Shown here one piece after another: positions 1 through 9,374 of a DNA stretch of 64,000 bases (positions are counted from its first letter, which is position 1; each line of letters starts with the position of its first letter). The position numbers and the translations under genes were made by a program. Below the pieces are notes generated by a model that did not search any database, was not told the origin of the DNA, and saw nothing but the letters and a program-made list of their open reading frames with translations. Origin of the DNA: Streptococcus australis (GTDB lineage: Bacteria; Bacillota; Bacilli; Lactobacillales; Streptococcaceae); contig NZ_JADNGY010000002.1 in assembly GCF_015553625.1 (NCBI RefSeq), positions 234,800 to 298,799 on the forward strand. The letters are read 5' to 3'.

Positions 1-923
1 TTACAGTTTCCAACCACTATCCTTATACGACGAGTCTGATTGGTGACGAAGTCGGCTTCCCTCTGGCAGAAACGCAAGATGAAACAATTAATGGGTATTT
101 TGCTACAGCCAACTACTTGGATGCTTCCGTCAAGGCCTTCTTTGATTATCTCAAATCTTCAGGCTTATATGAGAACTCTATTATTGTTTTGTATGGTGAC
201 CACTACGGTATTTCAAATTCTCGGAATCCAGCCCTAGCTCCTCTGCTCGATAAGAACTCGGAGACATGGTCTAGCTATGACAATGCCATGTTGCAACGCG
301 TGCCTTATATGGTGGTGATTCCAGGTATGGACAAGGGGAAAGTGATTGAAACCTACGGTGGAGAGATTGATATGCTTCCGACATTGGAACACTTGTTAGG
401 AATTGATTCTAAGAACTTCCTTCAAGTTGGACAAGACTTATTATCTCCAGATCATAGTCAAATCGTTGCTTTCCGTTCATCTAACTACTTTGTGACCCCT
501 GAGTATACAAGTTACAGTGGCCGGACCTATTACACCAAGACTGGTGAAGAAATCACCAATCCAGACGAAACAACGAAAGAGCAACTCGATAAGATCCGTG
601 AGGCAGCGAATCTTCAACTCAAAATTAGTGATAGTATTCAAACTGGTGATCTCTTACGGTTCTATACCGGTAATGATCTTGGAAAAGTCAACCCAGATGA
701 TTACTCTTACAATAACTCGATGAAAGCATTGAAGAAAATCGAAAAAGAAAAAGGGGATGCATCAACCAGTCTCTATAGCCAAAAAGGCAAGCAGTCAACG
801 GTTGATCTCTTCAAGGCTCCTAGCTATAAGGAACTCCATCCTGAACAGTTCAGTTCTTCTTCATCATCGAGTGACGATTCTAGCTCAAGTAGTTCCAGTT
901 CATCTTCATCAGAAAAAAAATAA
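1..923 (+). CDS. LTA synthase family sulfatase, C-terminal part (5' end outside window)
   Basis: The reading frame is open from the first bases of the window, so the start lies upstream. The visible part begins with the SNHYPYTT block typical of the extracellular sulfatase-like domain of lipoteichoic acid synthases (LtaS family), continues with LYGDHYG and ends in a low-complexity tail of serines with a few aspartates. Family members transfer glycerol phosphate from phosphatidylglycerol to a glycolipid or polymer outside the membrane. The membrane segments would be upstream. The stop codon abuts repeat copy 1, whose last hairpin can terminate the message. The exact substrate (LTA or another glycerol-phosphate acceptor) cannot be told from this fragment. 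Confidence 0.85.
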   Translation, partial: TVSNHYPYTTSLIGDEVGFPLAETQDETINGYFATANYLDASVKAFFDYLKSSGLYENSIIVLYGDHYGISNSRNPALAPLLDKNSETWSSYDNAMLQRVPYMVVIPGMDKGKVIETYGGEIDMLPTLEHLLGIDSKNFLQVGQDLLSPDHSQIVAFRSSNYFVTPEYTSYSGRTYYTKTGEEITNPDETTKEQLDKIREAANLQLKISDSIQTGDLLRFYTGNDLGKVNPDDYSYNNSMKALKKIEKEKGDASTSLYSQKGKQSTVDLFKAPSYKELHPEQFSSSSSSSDDSSSSSSSSSSSEKK

Positions 924-1100
924 GAGTGGGACAGAAATCGGTAATTCGTTAGAATTCGATTTCGTCGTCCCACCTCCGCACAGTTGAGTTCTGCTATAAA
1001 AGCTGATGAAATCAGCGTAGTAGAACCCACTCAACCACTGCGTCTTACTTGACAATCCAAAGACAATTGAGAGGCTAGGACTTTTGTCCTAGCCTCATTT
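924..1100 (+). repeat. Three-hairpin intergenic repeat, copy 1
   Basis: About 177 bp beginning directly after the stop codon of the LTA-synthase-like gene. It recurs reversed at 7905-8079 and in the same orientation at 17704-17878. It holds three hairpins in a row: one closed by GTGGGAC/GTCCCAC, one closed by GTTGAGT/ACTCAAC with an inner GCTGAT/ATCAGC stem, and a terminal GAGGCTAGGAC/GTCCTAGCCTC stem (1071-1096, perfect here) followed by ATTTTA. The last stem is a plausible bidirectional terminator. No ORF is carried. Confidence 0.9.
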
Positions 1101-1153
1101 TAAAATGTAGACAAACTATTTTTACTTAAGGTATCTGGATTGTTTTCAAAAAC

Positions 1154-1246
1154 AACTTCTATTAATTTGGGTCATTAAAGCAAATCTAAAACTTTCCGCT
1201 GTGAGAAAAGTTTTAGATCTGTTTAAATGGCACACAAATAGAAGTT
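1154..1246. repeat. 93-nt imperfect inverted repeat
   Basis: The outer arms AACTTCTATT (1154-1163) and AATAGAAGTT (1237-1246) are perfect complements. The inner arms TCTAAAACTTT and AAAGTTTTAGA flank a short loop near 1195-1205, and much of the rest pairs imperfectly. The whole would fold into one long hairpin. It lies between two convergent genes and could be a miniature transposable element or a structured termination region. Only one copy was seen in this window. Confidence 0.6.
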
Positions 1247-1301
1247 ATCTTTTTTAAAATCATCTAGCTATTATTTAGAAATAATTGTGTTTCTACATTC
1301 T

Positions 1302-1335
1302 AAAAAAAGATTGGGATTTCCCACTCTTTTTTTTT
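1302..1335 (-). terminator. Intrinsic terminator after pulA
   Basis: An A-run, a TGGG/CCCA-based stem and a long T-run sit just past the pulA stop codon. The A and T runs on both sides would allow function in both directions, also catching read-through from the left. Confidence 0.7.
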
Positions 1336-1337
1336 AT

Positions 1338-3635
1338 TTATTTCTTCCATTCAAAGACGGAAGCTGTTAGATTCTCAACATAGAATGGTCGTTTATTTCG
1401 ACTATTTCCAACAAGAAGCTCAAGATGATCTGCGTTCTGGAGATAGAATGGAAGTCCACTGGTGTTAAAGATGACAGAATAGTGTTTATCCCAATTTAAT
1501 TCAAAGACGATGACACCACTACCCATATCCGCTGTATGCACAAAGACATGTTGGTAAATTTCCTCATAAGACTCAAGAGACAAGGCAGGTAAGGTCTTCT
1601 TCAAATGAATGATTTGACGAATATAGTCAATCGTATCCTTGTTGACAGACACCAGATTCCAATCGACTTGGTTGACGGCATCTGGCGCATTATAGGAATT
1701 CATAGCGCGTTCTCGATCTGCCTGGGTCACTTCTCCATCTTCACCCGTTGCAACCAACTTGGTTCTTAGGAACTCTTGACCAACTTGCATAAAGGCCATC
1801 CCTTGGAAGAGGAGATTCATGGCTGTCGCCACTTCTACCTGCTTCTTAATTTTTTCCTGAGAGTCATCTGGATGGACATAAGAAAGTAAATCATAGAGGT
1901 TGTAGTTATCATGGGCTTCTACATAGTTGAGAACCTGACTTGGAGTTAGGAAGGATCCCATCTCTGCACTACCTAGAACAGACCGCGCAATGATGTCTTC
2001 TGTAGACTTCCGACTAACATAGCCACGTTTGATAGAGCCAAAGACCTCAGCCCCCTTAATGGCATCTCGAGAGGTATCATTAAAGAAACCAACCTCAGCC
2101 ATTTGATAAGCATTGTCCTTCTTGGCCTTATCTTCTGGAGCTAAGCCTGTCCCCATATCCCAACCTTCTCCATAGAGGAGGATCCGTGGATCAATCGCAT
2201 CCATGGCTTCCCGGATTTCATTCATCGTATCCACATCGTGAATCCCCATCAAGTCAAAGCGGAAACCGTCAATCTTATATTCCGTTACCCAATGTGTCAA
2301 GGAATCAATCATGAACTTGCGATACATCTCATGCTCACTGGCTGTCTCATTCCCAACTCCTGTACCATTTTGGAAGGATCCATCTGGATTCATCCGGTAA
2401 TAATAATCAGGAACAGTTGTTTGGAAGGCGCCATCTTCTGTCGAATAGATATGGTTATAAACGACATCCATAACCACTGAGATTCCTGCTTCATGGTAGG
2501 CGTGAATCATTTCTTTTAATTCGCGCATGGTGGTTTTAGGATCGTGAGGTTTGGTCGAATACCAAGTCTCAGGTGCTGAATAATTCTGCACATCGTAGCC
2601 CCAGTTGTAGAGGACATTGCCTTCTTCATCGTAGGTCTTATAGCGGTCGGTAACTGGCTGCAATTGCACCACATTAACCCCTAATTCCTTGATGTAATCA
2701 AAAGCAGTAGCATCACCCTGGGCGTTCTTAGTCCCAGTCTGGTGAGCCCCTCGGTAGGTTCCTCGATAAGCTTCGTCCACACCGGAAGTTGGAGAAATGG
2801 TCAAATCCCGGATATGCATTTCATAGACAACCGCCTGACAGGGATTATCCAGCCGCCAGTCAGCCTTCTCATACGCTTCTGTTTGAAAGGCAGGGAAGAT
2901 GCGATCATAATGGGAAAGAATGGCTGATTTTTTCCCATTTTCACTGGTAGCGATCGTATAAGGATCACGCGCAATCTCCGTATGGTAATCAAAATAAACC
3001 TTGTACTGATAAGCTAGTCCACTGAGGTTCCCCATGACATCGGCATACCAGACACCACAATTATTTCGAACATGGTCGCTAGATTCACGCTGGCCACGAA
3101 CCATTGGAACAATCTTCCAAACCTTGCTGTCATTAGCAACAGAATCATAGATGAGGAGGTCTACTTTATTGGCAGTAGGTGCCCAGAGTTTAAAGCGGTA
3201 ATCATCATCCTGCTGGCGATAGCCCAACCATCCTTGATATCCCCATTTGGCATCAAATTCCTGATAATGAGTCGCCATATCAAAAGCATGCGGCTTCCGA
3301 CGGCTGTATTCATGACTAGTCATTGCAGCCTGTATGGAATAATAAACGGTATCATCCCCTTGAATTAACCAGACTTCTCGCACATGCCCTTCAGGCAAAA
3401 ACTCAATATGGTATTCGTCTGACTGACTGATCCAGTTTCCTTCCTTGATAATGACATGGCCAAATCGTTGAGGTGTCTCACAGTTATAAACTAAGAGCCC
3501 CTCAACACCAAAATAATCGAGCTTGGAGAAGGACACTTCCTCTCCCCAAACTCCTTCATGCCACTTCCACATATCACGGGCAAAATAATCGCCTACAGGA
3601 TGATGGTAGTGGATTTTAACTTGATACTGATGCAT
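1338..3635 (-). CDS. pulA: Type I pullulanase
   Basis: Cleaves alpha-1,6 branch linkages of pullulan, glycogen or starch dextrins (GH13). The 765-residue protein opens with a CBM41-like stretch (about residues 15-95, with WKWHEG), then a CBM48-like domain (FKLWAPTA), then the catalytic barrel. Visible motifs are YNWGYDV, VVMDVVYNH (about residue 388), GFRFDLMG carrying the nucleophile Asp (about 459), LYGEGWD with the acid/base Glu (about 488), and EAHDNYNLYD (about 573). No signal peptide is visible, so it is probably cytoplasmic and acts on internal glycogen or imported maltodextrins. Length and motif order are complete. A terminator follows the stop codon. Confidence 0.95.
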   Translation of the reverse strand: MHQYQVKIHYHHPVGDYFARDMWKWHEGVWGEEVSFSKLDYFGVEGLLVYNCETPQRFGHVIIKEGNWISQSDEYHIEFLPEGHVREVWLIQGDDTVYYSIQAAMTSHEYSRRKPHAFDMATHYQEFDAKWGYQGWLGYRQQDDDYRFKLWAPTANKVDLLIYDSVANDSKVWKIVPMVRGQRESSDHVRNNCGVWYADVMGNLSGLAYQYKVYFDYHTEIARDPYTIATSENGKKSAILSHYDRIFPAFQTEAYEKADWRLDNPCQAVVYEMHIRDLTISPTSGVDEAYRGTYRGAHQTGTKNAQGDATAFDYIKELGVNVVQLQPVTDRYKTYDEEGNVLYNWGYDVQNYSAPETWYSTKPHDPKTTMRELKEMIHAYHEAGISVVMDVVYNHIYSTEDGAFQTTVPDYYYRMNPDGSFQNGTGVGNETASEHEMYRKFMIDSLTHWVTEYKIDGFRFDLMGIHDVDTMNEIREAMDAIDPRILLYGEGWDMGTGLAPEDKAKKDNAYQMAEVGFFNDTSRDAIKGAEVFGSIKRGYVSRKSTEDIIARSVLGSAEMGSFLTPSQVLNYVEAHDNYNLYDLLSYVHPDDSQEKIKKQVEVATAMNLLFQGMAFMQVGQEFLRTKLVATGEDGEVTQADRERAMNSYNAPDAVNQVDWNLVSVNKDTIDYIRQIIHLKKTLPALSLESYEEIYQHVFVHTADMGSGVIVFELNWDKHYSVIFNTSGLPFYLQNADHLELLVGNSRNKRPFYVENLTASVFEWKK

Positions 3636-3703
3636 CTTATTGTATTTCCTATTTCCTAACTAAGAAGAAACGAACATTGCCCACTCTCAGCAACGATTCT
3701 CCA

Positions 3704-4672
3704 TTATTCTTCTAATTTATATTCCGAATGGACCAAGGCATCGTCATTAATTTCATCGATGTTGGCAAAAAATTCTAGGTGATTGTGGAAGACTTCCAGT
3801 TCCACCGGTGTATCTCCACCGTATTCACCATCTAGATTGATTTTGAACTCTTCTTTCTTATCCAAAACTTCAATCTTCAATTTAGAGGTTTTGAGGTATT
3901 CAATATTTGAATCCTTGACATGTTTTCCACCATTGACGGCTTGCATAATCAAAGACAACATATCAAATAATTTAGCAGTTTTCACTAAAATTAAAGTGAA
4001 ATTACCATCATCCAGTTTAGCATCTGGTGCTACACTTTCAAAGCCACCGATCGAATTGGTCAAAGCCACGAAAACAAGAGAAACTGGTCCAACATAGACC
4101 CCATTATCGTGTTCAATCCGTACCTTGCGGGTTTTATTTTTGGGGAACTTCTTCACCCCTTCAGCCACATAAGCAAAGTAGCCATAACGCGACTTCACCT
4201 CACTCGGTACACTAAAGGTCAATTCAGACAAGGTCCCTGCAGCAGCAATATTGATAAAATATTTACTTCCGTATGCCCGTCCAATGTCCATTTGGATGGT
4301 TTGGTTCTTTTCAATAATCCGTGCAGCTGCAACTGGATCCCCCATTGGAATCTTCAGAGCACGCGCGTAATCATTAGTTGTTCCCGTAGGGATAAAAGCC
4401 ATTTTTGGACGGTGTTCGAGACTAGCAACCCCGTTAACTACCTCATTAATGGTTCCATCTCCCCCAGCGGCAATGATCAAATCAAATCCTGCCTTAGCAG
4501 CCCGTTCTGCTTCTAATTGGGCTGATAAGGGCTCTGGAGTGGTCTGATAGGCACTTGTTTCGTAGCCGACATCCTCTAAAACATCTAAGACTTCTGCGAT
4601 GTTCTTTTTAATGATTTCCTGACCAGAGGTCGGATTATATATCACTCGTGCTTTTTTAATCTTATTTTCCAT
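3704..4672 (-). CDS. dgkB: Diacylglycerol/lipid kinase family protein (DgkB/YegS type)
   Basis: A 322-residue protein of the soluble diacylglycerol kinase family. The N-terminal IYNPTSGQE and the nucleotide-binding GGDGTINEVVNG (about residues 70-81), with FIPTGTTNDYARAL following, are the signature of this fold. The C-terminal NLDGEYGG block is also typical. In Gram-positive bacteria the family re-phosphorylates diacylglycerol released during LTA synthesis, which fits a genome carrying LTA-synthase genes, but other lipids are possible. It starts 8 bp after the ligA stop codon and is probably co-transcribed with it. Confidence 0.88.
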   Translation of the reverse strand: MENKIKKARVIYNPTSGQEIIKKNIAEVLDVLEDVGYETSAYQTTPEPLSAQLEAERAAKAGFDLIIAAGGDGTINEVVNGVASLEHRPKMAFIPTGTTNDYARALKIPMGDPVAAARIIEKNQTIQMDIGRAYGSKYFINIAAAGTLSELTFSVPSEVKSRYGYFAYVAEGVKKFPKNKTRKVRIEHDNGVYVGPVSLVFVALTNSIGGFESVAPDAKLDDGNFTLILVKTAKLFDMLSLIMQAVNGGKHVKDSNIEYLKTSKLKIEVLDKKEEFKINLDGEYGGDTPVELEVFHNHLEFFANIDEINDDALVHSEYKLEE

Positions 4673-4680
4673 ACATGCCT

Positions 4681-6651
<1,971 letters not shown>

Positions 6652-6739
6652 CCATAAAAACGCTTTACTGGGGCCTTTCTGACTACTCCATTAGCGAAAA
6701 ATATCTATTATTTGAATGAATCGGATTCGGCAATGGCAA

Positions 6740-6768
6740 CAAAAAAAGCCTAAAGCAAAACTTTAGGC
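6740..6768 (-). terminator. Intrinsic terminator after queT
   Basis: On the minus strand a GCCTAAAG/CTTTAGGC stem with a short loop is followed by seven T. It lies 8 bp past the queT stop codon. Confidence 0.85.
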
Positions 6769-6775
6769 CAGTAGG

Positions 6776-7285
6776 TTATTGAGTCAAATCAATTCGTTGG
6801 GCAATCTTTTTAATCAAAATAGCTCCGACAATCAGGGAAGCAAATTCACCCAAACCAGTTGTCAACCAATTCAAGAAGAATGGTGTTTTGTTTAAGATAT
6901 GCAATTCTAAAGCAATCGTAAACATAGAGAGGGCAAAGAAAATTGAGAATAAGAAATGATCCTTGCGAATCCATCCATTAAAGAGATCTGTCTTTTCGTA
7001 ACGTTTAAAGAGATATACTCCAAGTGTGACGAAGACCAAAGTAGATCCGCCACCAACGACCACGTCGACAATCCCATAACTCAAGAAGTTAGAAATCATA
7101 CAGCCAATTGTCACCGACCAAATATATTTCCGATTGTAGAAAGCCATGAAATTGAGCATTTCAGAAACACGGAATTGGATCTCATTGCTTCCGATGGCAT
7201 TCAATGGGGGAGTAATGGTCAAGGCCACATAGAGAGCTGCAACTAGAGCAATCTGTGCCAAGTCACGAACAGTATAGTTTTTCAT
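6776..7285 (-). CDS. queT: QueT queuosine-precursor transporter
   Basis: A 169-residue integral membrane protein of the QueT family, the substrate-specific component of an energy-coupling-factor transporter for a queuosine precursor such as preQ1. About five hydrophobic segments are visible. The N-terminal part (DLAQIALVAALYVALT, then NEIQFRVSEML) is typical of the family. The ATG at 7285 has AAAGGAGA eight bases upstream; a longer frame reaching 7363 runs through the riboswitch and is rejected. It sits directly behind a preQ1-II riboswitch whose 3' end contains this ribosome binding site, so translation is probably shut off by preQ1. Confidence 0.93.
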   Translation of the reverse strand: MKNYTVRDLAQIALVAALYVALTITPPLNAIGSNEIQFRVSEMLNFMAFYNRKYIWSVTIGCMISNFLSYGIVDVVVGGGSTLVFVTLGVYLFKRYEKTDLFNGWIRKDHFLFSIFFALSMFTIALELHILNKTPFFLNWLTTGLGEFASLIVGAILIKKIAQRIDLTQ

Positions 7286-7289
7286 CGTT

Positions 7290-7347
7290 TTCTCCTTTAG
7301 CGGTTTTTCCGCTCTAATATGCTTGGTGAAAGAAGCTAAGCACCAAG
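7290..7347 (-). promoter_or_regulatory. preQ1-II riboswitch before queT
   Basis: Read on the minus strand the element starts CTTGGTGCTTAGCTTC, closes its first stem with CACCAAG, continues GCATATTA and has an AGCGG/CCGCT hairpin before AAAGGAGA. This matches the streptococcal preQ1-II class (COG4708 motif) in stems, conserved loop bases and position. The last segment is the Shine-Dalgarno sequence of queT, so ligand binding should sequester it. A TGCTATACT extended -10 lies upstream near 7408-7416. Confidence 0.95.
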
Positions 7348-7446
7348 GGTTGATCTTTGCCAATGAACCCCTCTTGATAGAGTTGCATTTGACAAACCAA
7401 CTTTATAAGTATAGCACAAATAAGGGAATTATGATAGACTAATTGT

Positions 7447-7884
7447 ATGAAAAAACTACTCAATCGAATCTTTAATAATGAAATTTTAGCCTACCTGATC
7501 TTTGGTGTTGCTACAACGATTGTTTCTGTTGCCACCCGGCTGATTGTCTTCCAACTGACAGACCAGGAACAACTAGCTACCTTGATTGGAAATATTGCAG
7601 GGATTCTCTTTGCCTTTGCTACCAACGATACTATTGTCTTTAAACAAGAAAGAAAAGGCTGGTTTAAGCGATTAATTGTCTTCTCTTTCGCTCGGATGGG
7701 CACCCTCGTTCTGGATCTCCTGATGACCACCATCTTTGTGACCCAGTATCCGCAAATCATTGGTCAGTTTGTCAATATGAATCGCACGGCTATCAATACC
7801 ATCGAAACGTTTGCTGCCCAAGTTATGATTGTCATTTTAAACTATGTCTTCAGTAAACTTTTTGTCTTCAGAAATAAGAAGTAA
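7447..7884 (+). CDS. GtrA-like membrane protein
   Basis: 145 residues with four predicted membrane helices (about 13-34, 44-62, 78-96 and 117-140), the size and layout of the GtrA family. Characterised members help to move or flip lipid-linked sugars in polysaccharide or teichoic acid glycosylation, but many have no known role. The C-terminal NYVFSKLFVFRNKK matches the family's usual ending. It stands alone on the plus strand between the queT control region and repeat copy 2. No Shine-Dalgarno is evident before the ATG; a TATGAT sequence at 7430 ends only 11 bases upstream, so the leader would be very short. Confidence 0.82.
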   Translation: MKKLLNRIFNNEILAYLIFGVATTIVSVATRLIVFQLTDQEQLATLIGNIAGILFAFATNDTIVFKQERKGWFKRLIVFSFARMGTLVLDLLMTTIFVTQYPQIIGQFVNMNRTAINTIETFAAQVMIVILNYVFSKLFVFRNKK

Positions 7885-7904
7885 TTTCCATAAAAAACCA
7901 AAAT

Positions 7905-8079
7905 GAGGCTGGGACAAAAGTCCTGGCCTCTCAATTGTCTTTAGATTGTCGAGCAAGACGCAGTGGTTGAGTGGGCTCTACTACGCTAATTTCATTAGCT
8001 TTTACAGCCCTACTCAACTGTGCGGAGGTGGGACGACGAAATCGAATTCTAACGAATGACCGATTTCTGTCCCACTCTC
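7905..8079 (-). repeat. Three-hairpin intergenic repeat, copy 2 (reverse)
   Basis: Same element as at 924-1100 but inverted, filling the gap between two convergent genes. Its inner hairpin reads GCTAAT/ATTAGC where the other two copies have GCTGAT/ATCAGC, so a G-C pair is exchanged for an A-T pair. The terminal stem on the plus strand (7905-7930) keeps pairing through G-U wobbles and so can end the GtrA-like message. Confidence 0.9.
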
Positions 8080-8085
8080 ATTTTT

Positions 8086-8793
8086 TTATACTTCTAAACT
8101 AGATGTTTGGGCGTTTAAATAAGAAATTTTTCCTTCTACACCAAAATAGTCCTTGACTAAGCCTTTTAATTCGTCCATCGCCTCTTTGGCACGGTTCGCT
8201 TGCTCTTCAGTCACTGCTTCCATAACAAGAATAGCCTGACGAGTTTCTTCTGTCAGCATCGTCCTTTTAGCTTCCCGCCAATTTAAACACCGGCAAACAG
8301 CTCCTTCTTGGTCATAATAGATGATCTCTTCCGGCAAAGCTGGAGCATCTTCCTCAGCTCCTAATGGGAAGAATGGCTCTCCACCCTTGGCTTTTCCTAA
8401 AGATAAGCCTCCAGCTAACTTTTCCATATCCTCACCACCACAGGGGATAGCATAGGCAAGAGAGACACTATTATACAAATCCACTAAAGGATTAATGGGA
8501 TAAAACTCTCGTCCTTGCGAAACACGTTTCAATAAGGCTTCAATGGAAGAGCGGGCTCCTTTTTTGGTCTTGAATTTGCTAAAAGCCTGACGCCATTCCT
8601 GAACAACCGGGCTGGCAGTGAATTGTTCATCATCGATGAAGGCTTTTGATCGTGCGACTCCCTTGTCGAGTAAATCCTTAAAATAGGAATCCTTGCTCTC
8701 GTCGACATGATTGTCGATTCCTTCTACAGTCATTACCACTACTTGTGCTTGGGGAAACAAATCCCAAAACTCTTGATCTATTGTAACTTTCAT
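8086..8793 (-). CDS. B3/B4 domain protein
   Basis: A 235-residue soluble protein of the free-standing B3/B4 family, related to the B3/B4 domain of the phenylalanyl-tRNA synthetase beta subunit. The central stretch (SSIEALLKR, then PLVDLYNSVSLAYAIPCGGEDMEKL) is characteristic. In the synthetase this domain edits mischarged tRNA; the role of stand-alone copies is not settled. It overlaps the upstream MarR-type regulator by 4 bp (ATGA), so the two are co-transcribed and perhaps functionally linked. Repeat copy 2 follows its stop codon. Confidence 0.82.
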   Translation of the reverse strand: MKVTIDQEFWDLFPQAQVVVMTVEGIDNHVDESKDSYFKDLLDKGVARSKAFIDDEQFTASPVVQEWRQAFSKFKTKKGARSSIEALLKRVSQGREFYPINPLVDLYNSVSLAYAIPCGGEDMEKLAGGLSLGKAKGGEPFFPLGAEEDAPALPEEIIYYDQEGAVCRCLNWREAKRTMLTEETRQAILVMEAVTEEQANRAKEAMDELKGLVKDYFGVEGKISYLNAQTSSLEV

Positions 8794-9254
8794 TTCTTTT
8801 CCTCACTATAATTTCTTTTTTGGCCTTTTTTCACTAGCTCCCAATCCGCTGCGACGTTTTCACTCATTTTTGCCAGCCATTTTTCTAATTGAAGAATTTC
8901 TGTCTGTGAAAAACCTTTTAAGGCAGCCTTCTCAGAGTAAGCATGCTCAGCAAGTATGAAAGGATAAAGCGCTTGTCCCTTTTCCGTTAGGATCCATTTT
9001 TTTATCTTTTGATTTGAATGATCATTTAATTCTCGGATAAATCCTTTATCCGCTAATTTTTTGACAGAGCGGGCCACTGTTGAGCGGTCCACTTTTAATA
9101 GATCAGATAACTCCTCTTGTATAATCCCTGGGTGCTCCCCAATCCGTACCAAATACAAGTATTGGCCTCTTGCCAGCTCCAAATCTCGGAACTCAATATT
9201 AGCGATTGAATCTAAGGCTCGGGCAATGATACCAATCTCTCTTAGGACCTTCAT
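8790..9254 (-). CDS. MarR family transcriptional regulator
   Basis: 154 residues with the winged-helix pattern of MarR proteins: helices up to about residue 40, the recognition region LSDLLKVDRSTVARSVKKLADKG (about 48-70) and the wing with TEKGQALY (about 90-100). A perfect 8-bp inverted repeat spaced by two bases lies at 9293-9310, just upstream of the start, and is the natural candidate for autoregulation. The gene overlaps the B3/B4 protein, its likely target. The ligand is unknown. Confidence 0.88.
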   Translation of the reverse strand: MKVLREIGIIARALDSIANIEFRDLELARGQYLYLVRIGEHPGIIQEELSDLLKVDRSTVARSVKKLADKGFIRELNDHSNQKIKKWILTEKGQALYPFILAEHAYSEKAALKGFSQTEILQLEKWLAKMSENVAADWELVKKGQKRNYSEEKK

Positions 9255-9292
9255 TTGCTCCTCCTTTCCTTTAAATGGAGTTTATCACATTT

Positions 9293-9310
9293 TTGTTGCA
9301 TTTGCAACAA
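9293..9310. promoter_or_regulatory. Palindromic operator candidate for the MarR regulator
   Basis: TTGTTGCA and TGCAACAA are perfect arms separated by TT. The site is 38 bp upstream of the regulator's start codon, where an autoregulatory MarR operator would lie. Its size and symmetry fit a MarR dimer; binding is inferred. Confidence 0.6.
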
Positions 9311-9324
9311 ACTATTCAGAAATA

Positions 9325-9356
9325 ACAAAAAAGCCGGATGAAAACCGGCTTTTTCC
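9325..9356 (-). terminator. Intrinsic terminator after the BrkB-like gene
   Basis: An AGCCGG/CCGGCT stem flanked by A-runs and T-runs on both sides lies 18 bp past the stop codon of the BrkB-like gene. It separates that gene from the MarR promoter. Confidence 0.85.
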
Positions 9357-9374
9357 TATTTTATTTCTTTAAGA

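Noticed and set aside
824..1030. Minus-strand ORF over the Ser-rich tail and repeat
   Set aside because: Shadow of the serine codons; acidic low-complexity product, no ribosome binding site.
7286..7363. N-terminal extension of queT
   Set aside because: It would translate the preQ1-II riboswitch; the ATG at 7285 has the proper ribosome binding site.
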